This document shows, one piece after another, positions 1 to 9,604 of a DNA stretch of 64,000 nucleotides. Numbering within the stretch: position 1 is the first letter of the stretch; every line of letters begins with the position of its first letter. Both the position numbers and the translations under genes were made by a program. Under the pieces are notes generated by a model that saw only the letters and a program-made list of their open reading frames with translations, was not told the origin of the DNA and searched no databases. Origin of the DNA: an uncultured Atopobiaceae bacterium (GTDB lineage Bacteria; Actinomycetota; Coriobacteriia; Coriobacteriales; Atopobiaceae); assembly GCA_934792625.1 (NCBI GenBank), contig CAKVON010000007.1:46554-110553 (forward strand). Reading direction: 5' to 3'.

Positions 1-6
1 GGTCAC

Positions 7-323
7 ATGGCTCTTACCACCGAAGACGTCGCGGGCATCGCGGACTACGCGCGCATCGCCCTCACGCCCGACGAGCTTCAGGAGATGACCACGTACATGA
101 ACGAGGCCGTCGCCCTTCTCGAACCCATCCGCGAGTACGACCTGGACGGGGTCGAGCCCACGTTCCATCCTATCGGAGACCTCTCCAACGTCATGGGCGC
201 CGACGTGGCCGACACGACCGACCGCGCGCTCGACATCGACACCGCGCTGTCCAACGCCGGCTCGGCGCGCGACCGCTACTTCCGTGTCCCGTCCATCCTC
301 GGCGACGACGGGGGTGACCGCTA

Positions 324-324
<1 letters not shown>
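7..324 (+). CDS. gatC: Aspartyl/glutamyl-tRNA amidotransferase subunit C
   Basis: Small non-catalytic subunit (105 aa, normal family length) of the GatCAB complex. The complex converts Glu-tRNA(Gln) and/or Asp-tRNA(Asn) to the amidated forms in the cytoplasm; GatC clamps GatA to GatB. The N-terminal part has the family pattern (LTTEDV..IADYARIALTPDEL) and the middle the GVEPTFHP segment, followed by a C-terminal RDRYFRVP tail. Its stop codon overlaps the gatA start by one base (TAATG), indicating translational coupling. The start lies 6 bases from the window edge, so any longer 5' end or promoter cannot be judged. Confidence 0.95.
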
Positions 325-1816
<1,492 letters not shown>

Positions 1817-1820
<4 letters not shown>

Positions 1821-3373
1821 AGAAGCTCGCCGAGGTCCTGAGGGACTGGGAGGCCGTCATCGGCCTCGAGGTCCACACCGAGCTCACCGCGCTCGAGACC
1901 AAGATGTTCTGCAACTGCCGCCTGTCCCACGACGACGAGCCCAACACCAACGTGTGCCCCGTCTGCCTGGGCATGCCCGGCGCGCTGCCCGTCCCCAACG
2001 AGAAGGCCATCCAGTCGATCGTGATGGCGGGCCTGGCCACCAACTGCCAGATCCAGCGCCACTCGATGTTCTACCGCAAGCACTACTTCTATCCCGACAT
2101 GGCCAAGAACTTCCAGACCACCCAGGGCCCGGTCGCCTTCTGCATGTACGGCCACCTTGACCTCGAGGTCACTGGCGAGGGTGCCAAGGAGCGTCCCGAC
2201 CGTGTCGAGACGGGCAACGTGGCCCCGCACGGCATGGAGCCCGCCGCACCCGTGCTTGTCGAGAAGAACGCCGACGGCTCCTACACCACCCCGATCCGCA
2301 TCTTCCGCATCCACATGGAGGAGGACGCCGCCAAGATGGTGCACGTCGGCGGCGAGGAGGGTCGCATCGGGGGCGCTGCCGAGTCGCTCGTCGACTACAA
2401 CCGCTGCGGCACCCCGCTGATCGAGCTTGTGACCGAGCCCGACCTGCGCACGCCGGAGGAGGCGCGCCTCTTCATGGAGAAGCTGCGCCAGACCTTCATC
2501 ACGCTGGGCATCTCCGACTGCTCGCTCGAGAACGGCTCGATGCGCTGCGACGGCAACGTCAGCCTGCGCCGCCGCGGCACGACCGAGCTCGGCACCAAGA
2601 CCGAGATGAAGAACATCAACTCGTTCAAGAGCCTGCATGACGCCCTCGAGTACGAGATCTGCCGTCAGGCGGAGGTCCTCGAGGAGGGCGGCATCATCTA
2701 CCAGGAGACCCGTCACTGGGAGCCCTCCCGCCGCCGCACGATCGTCATGCGCGTCAAGGAGACCGCCGACGACTACCGCCTGTTCCCGGACCCGGACCTG
2801 GCGCCGTTCGACCTGACCGACGACTTCATCGAGGCCGCGCGCGAGCGCATCCCCGAGCTGCCCGACGCCAAGCGCGACCGCTACGTGGCCGACTTCGGCC
2901 TCAAGCGCACCGACGCGGCCCAGCTCGCGGGCGACCCGTCCGTCTCGGCATTCTTCGAGCAGGCGGCTGCCGCGGCCGACGCCAAGGCGGTGGCCACTGT
3001 GGCAAACGTCATGGTCAACCTGGCACCGGCCTACGACGCCATCACGCCGGCGCAGGTCGCCTCGGTCTCCGGCCTGCTGGCGACCGACGCCATCACCTTC
3101 GCCCAGGCGCGTGAGGTGCTCGACGCCGTCAACGGGACCGAGCTCGACCCCGAGAAGGTCGTCGACGAGCGCGGCATGCGCCAGACGACCGACACCGCGG
3201 CGCTCGAGCCGATCGTCGACGAGGTGCTCGGCCGCTGCGTCGACCAGGTCCAGCAGTACCATGACGGCAACAAGAAGGTCATCGGCTTTTTGGTCGGCCA
3301 GTGCATGAAGGCCGCCAAGGGCTCCGGTAACCCAAAGCTGTTCAACCAGCTTCTTGCCAAGAAGCTGGGCTAG
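1817..3373 (+). CDS. gatB: Aspartyl/glutamyl-tRNA amidotransferase subunit B
   Basis: tRNA-binding and kinase subunit of GatCAB, which phosphorylates the misacylated Glu/Asp and transfers ammonia. The 518-residue length is slightly above the usual ~480 aa. The N-terminal catalytic cradle begins with the signature IGLEVHTEL and contains NCRLSHDDEPNTNVCPVCLG with the zinc-site cysteines. The later segment NCSLENGSMRCDGNVSLR-like (here SDCSLENGSMRCDGNVSLRR) and the helical YqeY-like tail (about residues 380-518) are also present. A 4-base overlap with gatA supports coupling. The next gene begins 14 bases downstream, so read-through into the ModE/MocA gene is possible. Confidence 0.97.
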
Positions 3374-3387
3374 CGAGCGACCGTGCC

Positions 3388-4407
3388 ATGAGGCCGCAGG
3401 TCAGGGCATACGTCTACGACAACGGGGACAGGGTCTTCGGACCCGGTCCCCGTGACCTTTTGCGCGGCGTCGACCGCACCGGCAGCCTCTCGGCCGCCGC
3501 GGCCGGGATGGGCATGGCCTACACCAAGGCCACGCGCCTGGTGCGTGACGCCGAGCGCGCGTTTGGAATGCGCCTGCTGGAGCGCAAGGTCGGCGGCTCC
3601 CATGGCGGGGGCTCGCGCCTTACCGACGCCGCGCGCGAGCTGTTGGACGCCTACGGCCGCTACGAGGTCGACGTGCATGCTGCCGCCCAGGCGAGCTTCG
3701 ACGCCAACCTCGCCGTGCTGACGTCCGACGCGTCGCCGACCACGGCGGCTTCGCGCGCCGTGTCCACCCGGCATGCCACGCCGCTTGCCATGCCCTGCGA
3801 GCCCGGGAGCGTGGGTTGCGTCGTCATGGCCGCCGGCGCGTCGTCGCGCTTTGGCTCCGACAAGCTCACGGCGCAGCTTGCGGGTGCTCCCGTGCTCCAA
3901 AGGACCCTTGCCGCGGTGACCTCGGCCATGCTCGCGACCGATGTCGCCTGTGTCACCCGCGCAGGTCAGAAGGGCGCTCGCGTTGCCGCCATCTGCTCCT
4001 CTGTGGGCGTGGCATGCGCGACGCATGGCTCCGCGCTCCTGTCGGACACGATCCGCCGCGGCCTGGTCGAGCTCGGCCCGCGCGACGCGGTCCTGTTCGT
4101 GCAGGGCGACCAGCCGCTTCTTGCTCCCAAGAGCCTGCGCGAGATGCTGCGCGTCGCGAGTGACAACCCCGGCCGCGTGGTGCGCCTGTCCTGGCAGGGT
4201 GTGCCTGCGGGGCCGACCATCTTCCCGCGCGAGGCGCTTGGCGCCCTCGCGCGGCTGGAGGGCGACGAGGGTGGCTCGGCACTTCTCGGCAGTGGGGGGA
4301 GGCTGGGCCGGGAGGCGATTCTCGTGGAGGCAACCTGTGCCGACGAGGCCGTCGACGTCGACACCCCCGACGCGCTCGCGCATGCGGAGTCGCTTCTTCG
4401 CGGGTAG
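3388..4407 (+). CDS. ModE-type HTH fused to MocA-like molybdopterin nucleotidyltransferase
   Basis: Two-domain protein of 339 aa. Residues 1-100 are a LysR/ModE-like winged helix (DRTGSLSAAAAGMGMAYTKA is the recognition region) as in the molybdate regulator ModE, with no Mop sensor domain behind it. Residues 142-339 are a MobA/MocA-family NTP transferase: nucleotide loop VMAAGASSRFG at 146-156, metal-site GDQPLL at 240-245, and the C-terminal GDEGGSALL and DVDTPDAL segments. MocA-type enzymes attach CMP or GMP to molybdopterin, as needed by xanthine-dehydrogenase-type hydroxylases, which fits the Mo/Se island at 6.4-19 kb. A possible role is a cofactor enzyme that also binds DNA. The start has only a weak ribosome site. 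A GCACTTCTCGGCA repeat at 4279-4291 encodes the ALLGS stretch. Confidence 0.85.
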   Translation: MRPQVRAYVYDNGDRVFGPGPRDLLRGVDRTGSLSAAAAGMGMAYTKATRLVRDAERAFGMRLLERKVGGSHGGGSRLTDAARELLDAYGRYEVDVHAAAQASFDANLAVLTSDASPTTAASRAVSTRHATPLAMPCEPGSVGCVVMAAGASSRFGSDKLTAQLAGAPVLQRTLAAVTSAMLATDVACVTRAGQKGARVAAICSSVGVACATHGSALLSDTIRRGLVELGPRDAVLFVQGDQPLLAPKSLREMLRVASDNPGRVVRLSWQGVPAGPTIFPREALGALARLEGDEGGSALLGSGGRLGREAILVEATCADEAVDVDTPDALAHAESLLRG

Positions 4408-4502
4408 CCCTCGTCGGGCCGTTTGGCGCGCCATCGGATGCGCGGGACGGGCGCCGTGGGTGTCCGTGCGGTTGCGGGGTCGTAACGCCGGCGGGGTCTC
4501 GT

Positions 4503-4531
4503 TTGGCCGGCGCGTCGCGGCGGGGTAGCAT
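4503..4531 (+). promoter_or_regulatory. Candidate sigma-70 promoter for ridA
   Basis: TTGGCC at 4503-4508 and TAGCAT at 4526-4531 are separated by 17 bases and lie about 37 bases before the ridA start. The match is partial but correctly spaced in otherwise very GC-rich sequence. Confidence 0.4.
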
Positions 4532-4567
4532 CGCGTTAGGAATCAACGCCAACCGTGAGGAGTCCCC

Positions 4568-4948
4568 ATGGCCAACACCGCGATCGTCTCCGACAAGACC
4601 CCTGCCGCCCTCGGCCCCTACTCGTCGGGCATCAAGTCAGGAAACGTCATCCACCTGTCCGGCATGCTGGGCATCGACCCCGCCACGGGCGAGTACGCCG
4701 GCAGCGACGTCGTCAGCCAGACCCACCAGGCCCTGACCAACATCCGAAACGTCCTCGCCGAGGTCGACGCCACCATGGCCAACGTCGCCGACGTGACCGT
4801 CCTTCTCGCCGACATCGCCGACTTCGCCGCAATGAACGAGGTCTACGCCACCTACTTCGCCGAGCCGTTCCCCGCCCGCTGCTGCTACGCCGTCGCGGCC
4901 CTTCCCGCCGGTGCGCGCGTCGAGATCAAGTCGGTCGCCTACCTGTAG
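4568..4948 (+). CDS. ridA: RidA family reactive intermediate deaminase
   Basis: 126-residue RidA (YjgF/YER057c/UK114) protein that hydrolyses reactive enamine/imine intermediates made by PLP enzymes such as threonine dehydratase. The substrate-binding arginine is Arg104 in FPARCCYAVAALP, and the conserved acidic residue is Glu119 in RVEIKSVAYL, so it looks catalytically competent. The start is set by GTGAGGAG eight bases upstream. It stands alone between the ModE/MocA gene and a strong terminator. Several PLP-linked genes (class V aminotransferase, pyridoxal kinase) lie in the next 15 kb, but no direct link is visible. Confidence 0.93.
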   Translation: MANTAIVSDKTPAALGPYSSGIKSGNVIHLSGMLGIDPATGEYAGSDVVSQTHQALTNIRNVLAEVDATMANVADVTVLLADIADFAAMNEVYATYFAEPFPARCCYAVAALPAGARVEIKSVAYL

Positions 4949-5044
4949 GTCCGCGTAGGTTCAGCGACACACGCTGCCAGGACGCAGGGCATCGTCTTCG
5001 CTGTGTGGCGATTCTGGCTGGAACGTTATAAACCCGCAGCCAAG

Positions 5045-5080
5045 AAAGGGTGTCCCGTGGTTTTGGGACACCCTTTTGTT
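5045..5080 (+). terminator. Rho-independent terminator after ridA
   Basis: Perfect 12-base stem AAAGGGTGTCCC / GGGACACCCTTT around the 8-base loop at 5057-5064, followed by TTTTGTT. It closes the ridA transcript 97 bases after the stop. The A-run before the stem gives it bidirectional character, so it could also serve the minus-strand membrane gene ending at 5251. Confidence 0.85.
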
Positions 5081-5250
5081 GTGTGGGCGTGGTTGCGGCT
5101 GTGGCCTGCGCATCGGTTCTCTTGCCACAACGGCGTCTTGCGGCGGTCTCCCATTCGTTGCCGCCCATGCTTCAAATCGTCACGGTTTGCGGCCAACGGC
5201 GCCACCCATGGTGTTTACGGGTGCGGATTTGTCAGACGGGTTCCTTTGGG

Positions 5251-5670
5251 TCAACTCTCGCCTGGCGTATTTGGCTGCGGCCTGTAGGGGGCGAGATAGG
5301 CGAGGCCGCCGAGGAAGTACATCAGGGCGTCGATGGGGTCGGCGGTGCCGTAGTGAAAGACAAACGGCGTCACGATCTCCCAGCAGACCGAACCAAGCGC
5401 CGAGTAGAAAAGGGACGACCTCAGGTCCACGACGATGTCCTTGCCCGAGACCGTCTGTCCCAAAACGTTGACGTAGGCGGGGAAGATAACGCCGCCGCAG
5501 AGGTCGCCAAGGTGGTAGTTGGCAAACTCGTACGGCAGCACGGAATCCAGCGGAAAGACGAGCCTGTTGGTGAGATAGATGAGTGCGGCGAGCAGGGGAA
5601 GCAGGTTGCTTCGCGAGAACAGCGCCGCGACGAGCCTCTTAGCCACAGGTCGCAAAGAGGGCGAGCCCAA
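5251..5670 (-). CDS. Small multi-pass membrane protein, function unknown
   Basis: About 139 aa if started at the TTG at 5670, or about 131 aa from the GTG at 5646. It shows three or four hydrophobic segments: SNLLPLLAALIYLTNRLVF, a central stretch around VIFPAYVNVLGQTV, LFYSALGSVCWEIVTPFVF and ALMYFLGGLAYLAPY. The arrangement recalls small VanZ-like or uncharacterised integral membrane proteins, but I do not recognise a family. No ribosome site precedes either start. The small hydrophobic reading frame at 5639-5731 overlaps it, so translation is probably coupled to that frame. Confidence 0.6.
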   Translation of the reverse strand: MGSPSLRPVAKRLVAALFSRSNLLPLLAALIYLTNRLVFPLDSVLPYEFANYHLGDLCGGVIFPAYVNVLGQTVSGKDIVVDLRSSLFYSALGSVCWEIVTPFVFHYGTADPIDALMYFLGGLAYLAPYRPQPNTPGES

Positions 5671-5731
5671 GGCAGATTCCGGGGGCGATGATAATGATCT
5701 GGGAGCAGCCGCTGCGCCGTTGGGTGGCCAT
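5639..5731 (-). CDS. 30-residue hydrophobic leader-like peptide upstream of membrane gene
   Basis: A short frame with ATG start preceded by an AGGAAA ribosome site six bases away, encoding 30 residues: a basic N-terminus (MATQRRSG) and a hydrophobic core (IIIIAPGICLGLALFATCG), ending in TAA. Its stop overlaps the GTG candidate start of the following membrane gene (GTGGCTAA). It could be a genuine microprotein, a leader peptide that couples translation, or the 5' end of a gene frameshifted relative to the downstream frame. Only the ribosome site and hydrophobic pattern support it. Confidence 0.4.
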   Translation of the reverse strand: MATQRRSGCSQIIIIAPGICLGLALFATCG

Positions 5732-5958
5732 GGGTTTCCTTTCGACTGGCTTGGTCATTCGCATCCCCACTTTATAGATTGAAACGCGCACATCGTCCAC
5801 CCAGGGCCTTCGCGTTTAGATGAAATGCCAGGTGGTGCGTGCCAACTTCAACGGCACCGACCTTCGGCCGATATGGGGGCGTGCTCGCCCTCACGGTATA
5901 AACTGGTCCCAAGCTAATCGCAAGCCAGGTGAAAGCCCACAAGGCGAGGGGAGTCGAC

Positions 5959-6405
5959 ATGACGCAGCGTACCAAGCGGGTTGTTCTTGCCGTCGTCGGC
6001 ATGCTTGCGGTTCTGGGGCTCGTCGCGGCGGCCTTTGCGTTTGGCGAGTCGGCTCGCCTGAGGCAGGCCTCCACCAGTGGCTTCGTGCTTAACGGATACT
6101 ACAGGGACAGCAAGTCGAGCCAGGTCCAGCTCTCGTTTCTCGAGGACGACGGGTGTCGTTGGCAGCTGGTGGACAAGGGCGGCAAGACGACCGACGGGAC
6201 GTTCAAGGCGACGGGGGACCCAAACGTCTTTCTGCTGTCTGACGACTCGGGCAGGGAGTTCGGCACCGTCCACCTGGCATATGTCTCACGCACGGGCGAC
6301 CGCGGGACCCTCTTCCTCAACGTCGGCGATGACACGGTCCAATACGACAAGCGCTCCCGTGTCCCGGTCTTCTTTGCGGATGGCCAGGACGGTCAGGACA
6401 GCTAG
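5959..6405 (+). CDS. Membrane-anchored extracytoplasmic protein, unknown
   Basis: 148 aa from the ATG at 5959, chosen because GAGGGGAG lies eight bases upstream; a longer start at 5929 has no such site. Residues 3-7 are basic (QRTKR) and the following ~20 are strongly hydrophobic (VVLAVVGMLAVLGLVAAAFAF), so it is an N-terminally anchored or secreted protein. The remaining ~110 residues are soluble and beta-rich in appearance (GYYRDSKSSQVQLSFLEDDG..., DGTFKATGDPNVFLLSDDSG). I recognise no family. A TATAAA hexamer at 5897-5902 may be its -10 element. It is divergent from the membrane gene and convergent with yqeC. Confidence 0.75.
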   Translation: MTQRTKRVVLAVVGMLAVLGLVAAAFAFGESARLRQASTSGFVLNGYYRDSKSSQVQLSFLEDDGCRWQLVDKGGKTTDGTFKATGDPNVFLLSDDSGREFGTVHLAYVSRTGDRGTLFLNVGDDTVQYDKRSRVPVFFADGQDGQDS

Positions 6406-6447
6406 AACGCGGCGGCTCGCCTCCGCGCCCGCAGCCGTTCGACCCGC

Positions 6448-7242
6448 CTAGCCAACTTGCAGCAGGCTTCCCTCGCGGGCGCCGCCCGCCAGCACGCGCG
6501 GGTACTCACTGCCGAGAAGTGCCGCGAGCTCGCGGGCCACGTCCCGCGCCGCCGCCATGCCGCCCGCATCGTCCGCCTGGTTGAGGACGATCGCGTCCGC
6601 GCGGATGCGCCCGCAGGCAAGCTCGGCGGCGATCGCGCGCGCGACGTGACGCGGCAGGACGACGTCATCGGGCGCGATGCCCGCCAGCTCACAGAACAGC
6701 TCGGGTCTGTGAACCGCGTCCCACACGCGTTGCCCGACCCCACGCATCCCCGCCACCAGGACCACGCGCAACACAACCCCATGCAACTCGCAGGGGTCGG
6801 GAAGCACCGGCTCGCAGGCGGTGTGCGCCTTGAGGGGCAGCATCCTCGAGCCGTCGGCCTCGACCAGCACGTGGCCTGCGACCTCGGCAAGCGCGCCCAC
6901 GCCCACCTGCGCGGGACCAAGGCGCACGACGCCGTCGCGCAAGCGCCCGTCGTGCGCGCCCGCGCTGGAGGCAACCTGTACGGGAACCCGTCCCGCGGCG
7001 GACGCGAGCGCGTCGCGAACCTCTCCAACCGAACGTCCCTCGCATGCGAGCATGCCGTCCAGCGGCTGGATGTGCGTCGTGGTGCAGACCACGACGCCGC
7101 TGGCCACGTCTTCGGCAACGCCTCCGGCGTGCCGGCCCGAGCACAGCTCGCGGGCAAGTCTCGCGATCAGCGTCGTCTTCCCGCCGCTGCCGATGACGCA
7201 GGTTACGCCGGGAACGATGCCCAGAGACGATGCGACTCCCAT
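6448..7242 (-). CDS. yqeC: YqeC, selenium-dependent hydroxylase accessory protein
   Basis: 264-residue P-loop protein of the YqeC family, a marker of selenium-dependent molybdenum hydroxylase maturation. The nucleotide loop is CVIGSGGKTTLIARLAREL near the N-terminus, followed by VVVCTTTHIQP and the HVLVEADGSRMLPLKA segment typical of the family. The ATG at 7242 is preceded by AGGTGGG; the frame stays open further upstream but without family similarity. It is divergent from yedF and shares its 172-base promoter region. A TGCCGAGAAGTGC repeat at 6510-6522 lies near its 3' end and encodes ALLGS. Confidence 0.88.
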   Translation of the reverse strand: MGVASSLGIVPGVTCVIGSGGKTTLIARLARELCSGRHAGGVAEDVASGVVVCTTTHIQPLDGMLACEGRSVGEVRDALASAAGRVPVQVASSAGAHDGRLRDGVVRLGPAQVGVGALAEVAGHVLVEADGSRMLPLKAHTACEPVLPDPCELHGVVLRVVLVAGMRGVGQRVWDAVHRPELFCELAGIAPDDVVLPRHVARAIAAELACGRIRADAIVLNQADDAGGMAAARDVARELAALLGSEYPRVLAGGAREGSLLQVG

Positions 7243-7414
7243 GTGACCCACCTGCCACCTCCCAGCGAGCGTCCAACAAGTCCCGTTAGCCGCGCAATCG
7301 CAGCCAAATCGGGGCCTGCATGCGTTATGTTTTTCAAAGGATAACGCTCCTCGCGCGTGGGACACGCGGCCGCCAGCCGACAGTCCCGGCGCCCAAGCAG
7401 ATTGGTGTGATCGC

Positions 7415-8065
7415 ATGCAGATTGATGCCCGAAACCTCGCCTGCCCCCGCCCCGTGGTCCTGGCGCTGGAGGCCCTGCCCAAGCTCGCCGCCGGCGAGTC
7501 GCTCGAGGTCCTCGTCAACGACGAGGTGGCCCCCGCCAACCTCACGCGCCTCGCTGCCGAGAAGGACTGCGAGGTAGCGACCACCGACCACGGTGACCAC
7601 ACCTCGGTCCTGCTGACCCCCAAGGCCTCCGCGGCAGCGACTGGCGGCACCACCGACACCGCCGCAGGCCCGGTTGCCGCCGCCGCTGCAGCCGGCGTCT
7701 GCCCCGTGCCCGAGGCCCCCGTGCCCACCCAGGGCTCCGTCGTGCTCGTGGGTGCCGACTCCTTGGGCCGCGGCTCCGAGGAGCTTGGCCACAAGCTTCT
7801 GGGCGGCCTCATCTACGCGTTCGCGCACCAGGACCCGCTGCCCAAGACGATGGTCTTCTTCAACGGCGGCGCGCGCCTCACCTGCGAGGGCAGCGAGTCG
7901 CTCGAGGACGTCCGCGACCTCGAGTCCAAGGGCTGCGAGATCCTGACCTGCGGCACCTGCCTGGACTTCTACGGCATTCGCGACCAGCTTGGCGTGGGTG
8001 GCGTCACCAACCTGTACCGCATCGCCGAGATCATGGCGACCGAGCCCAACGTGGTCTCGCTGTGA
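7415..8065 (+). CDS. yedF: YedF, selenium metabolism protein (TusA-DsrE fusion)
   Basis: 216 aa. Residues 1-72 are a TusA/SirA-like domain with the sulfur/selenium carrier motif ACPRPV; residues ~108-216 are a DsrE-like domain with CEILTCGTCLDFYG. An Ala/Thr/Pro-rich linker of about 30 residues joins them. YedF proteins co-occur with SelD and are thought to carry activated selenium or sulfur as a persulfide/selenide; that role is inference from genome context in the literature. It is the first gene of the long selenium/molybdenum run and overlaps the next start by GTGA. Confidence 0.9.
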   Translation: MQIDARNLACPRPVVLALEALPKLAAGESLEVLVNDEVAPANLTRLAAEKDCEVATTDHGDHTSVLLTPKASAAATGGTTDTAAGPVAAAAAAGVCPVPEAPVPTQGSVVLVGADSLGRGSEELGHKLLGGLIYAFAHQDPLPKTMVFFNGGARLTCEGSESLEDVRDLESKGCEILTCGTCLDFYGIRDQLGVGGVTNLYRIAEIMATEPNVVSL

Positions 8066-9288
8066 CCTACCTCAACTGCGCCGCAACCTCTCTGGAGCGC
8101 CCGCCCGAGGTCCGCGATGCCATAGCCGAGGCGCTCGCCTCGTGCGGCAGCTACGGTCGCGGCGCGCACGCGACCGACCTGGCCGCAGTGCGCGTGGTCG
8201 AGGGCGCCCGCGAGGCCGTGGCCGGGCTTCTCGGCGTGGCCGACCCCGGGCGCCTGGGCTTCTTCCTCAACGCGACCGACGCACTCAACTGCGCGATCTG
8301 TGGCCTCGTGCGTGAGGATGACCACGTGGTCGCCACCGACTGGGACCACAACTCCGTGCTGCGGCCCCTCTCGCGCATGGCCCGCGAGCGCCACGCGACG
8401 GTGGACTTCGTTCCCGCCGGTGCGGACGGCGTGCTGGACACGGGCGCGTTCGCCCGCCTGCTTGTGGCGCCCACCCGCCTGGTCGTCGTGACCCACGCCT
8501 CCAACCTCACCGGCCAGGCCGTGGACGACCGCACGATCGCCGACGTCGTGGCGCTTGCGCACGCCGCCGGCGCGCTCGTGTTGCTGGACGCGTCGCAGAC
8601 GGCGGGCTGCCTGCCGCTGGACATGAGCGCCCTCGGCGTCGACATCCTGTGCTGTGCCGGCCACAAGGCCCTGATGGGTCCCACCGGCACCGGCGTGTGC
8701 GCCGTGGCGCCCGGCGTCGACCTCGCGCCCTGGCGCGTCGGCGGCACCGGAGTCGACTCCAAGAACCCCGACCAGCCCGACAGCTGGCCCGAGCGCCTGG
8801 AGGCGGGTACCCCCAACGTCTGCGGCATCGCCGGCCTGGGCGCGGCCGCGACCTGGCTCTTGCGCGAGGGCGCCGTGGCGCAGATCCGCGAGCACGAGCG
8901 TGCCCTGTCCGAGCGCTTCCTCGCCGTCGTGGCCGACCTCGCGGCCCCGTCGGCCCCGTCGGCCCCGTCGAGTCCGTCGGACCCATCCGACCCGACCGGC
9001 CCGACGGGCGCGACGCTGACGCTGTACGGCCAGCCCTCGTACGGCCAGGTCCCCGACCTGCCGGTGTTTCTCCTCAACATGCGTGGATGGGACCCGGCGA
9101 CCTTGGCCGACGCGCTCGCGCGCGACTACGACATCGCCTGCCGCGCGGGCATCCACTGCGCTCCGCGCATGCACCGCGCGCTGGGGACCTACGACACCGG
9201 GGCCTTGCGCCTGTCCTTCGGCGCCTTCACTGCCGAGAAGGACGTCGAGCTCGCGGCCCGTGCCCTGCACGAGCTGGCGGTGATGTGA
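8062..9288 (+). CDS. Class V aminotransferase (cysteine desulfurase/selenocysteine lyase-like)
   Basis: 408-residue PLP enzyme that would release sulfur or selenium from cysteine or selenocysteine. Visible features are PLP-phosphate Asp176 (VLLDASQT), Schiff-base Lys202 (AGHKALMG) and the mobile catalytic Cys366 (RAGIHCAP). An unusual Pro/Ser/Ala/Thr-rich segment occupies residues 294-317, encoded by imperfect 9-base repeats. The GTG start overlaps the yedF stop. Its place between yedF and DUF3343/selD argues that it supplies selenide for the SelD product, as in the related clostridial clusters; activity on cysteine instead cannot be excluded. Confidence 0.88.
   Translation: MTYLNCAATSLERPPEVRDAIAEALASCGSYGRGAHATDLAAVRVVEGAREAVAGLLGVADPGRLGFFLNATDALNCAICGLVREDDHVVATDWDHNSVLRPLSRMARERHATVDFVPAGADGVLDTGAFARLLVAPTRLVVVTHASNLTGQAVDDRTIADVVALAHAAGALVLLDASQTAGCLPLDMSALGVDILCCAGHKALMGPTGTGVCAVAPGVDLAPWRVGGTGVDSKNPDQPDSWPERLEAGTPNVCGIAGLGAAATWLLREGAVAQIREHERALSERFLAVVADLAAPSAPSAPSSPSDPSDPTGPTGATLTLYGQPSYGQVPDLPVFLLNMRGWDPATLADALARDYDIACRAGIHCAPRMHRALGTYDTGALRLSFGAFTAEKDVELAARALHELAVM
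8944..9007 (+). repeat. Tandem 9-base repeats encoding a Pro/Ser linker
   Basis: GCCCCGTCG is repeated three times and then continues as degenerate units (GAGTCCGTCGGACCC, ATCCGACCCG and similar). In frame they encode a repetitive A-P-S/S-D-P sequence inside the aminotransferase. The tract could expand or contract in 9-base steps without breaking the frame. Confidence 0.75.
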
Positions 9289-9289
9289 C

Positions 9290-9604
9290 GTGCGCGGACC
9301 CGAGGTCGTGGCGACCTTCCCATCCACCCGCGCGGCCATGGCGGCCGAGCGTGCGCTCCAGGCCGCGGGCGTGGCCGGCAGGATCGTGCCTTTGCCCGTG
9401 ACGATCTCGGCGGACTGTGGCCTTGCCTGGGCCTGCGACCGTGCGGACGCCGAGGCGCTGGTCGGGGCATGTGAGCGCCTGGGCCTGGCGGTCTCGGCCG
9501 TGTGGGACCTGACCGGCGACGCGTCGGCACTTCTCGGCAGCATCGCCGTGGGCGTCCCGCGCGGGACGGACGACACCAAGGGAGGCCCCCAATGCTCTGC
9601 GTGA
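9290..9604 (+). CDS. DUF3343 family putative Se/S carrier-like protein
   Basis: 104 aa small protein of the DUF3343 type, which regularly sits next to SelD, YedF and class V aminotransferases. The first ~75 residues carry the family pattern: ATFPSTRAAMAAERALQAAGV, then ...RIVPLPVTISADCGLAW with a conserved Cys after a Ser-Ala-Asp-type loop. It starts at a GTG one base after the aminotransferase stop and ends 13 bases inside the yqeB frame. A GCACTTCTCGGCA repeat at 9527-9539 encodes part of its C-terminal tail (ASALLGS), which is beyond the conserved core. Confidence 0.8.
   Translation: MRGPEVVATFPSTRAAMAAERALQAAGVAGRIVPLPVTISADCGLAWACDRADAEALVGACERLGLAVSAVWDLTGDASALLGSIAVGVPRGTDDTKGGPQCSA

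Noticed and set aside
4949..5044. Possible tRNA or small RNA between ridA and its terminator
   Set aside because: No T-loop GGTTCRANNC or cloverleaf pairing is present; it fits a 3' untranslated region.
7243..7414. Possible molybdenum-cofactor riboswitch before yedF
   Set aside because: I could not find the conserved Moco-riboswitch helices in this 172-base region; it looks like a plain divergent promoter.
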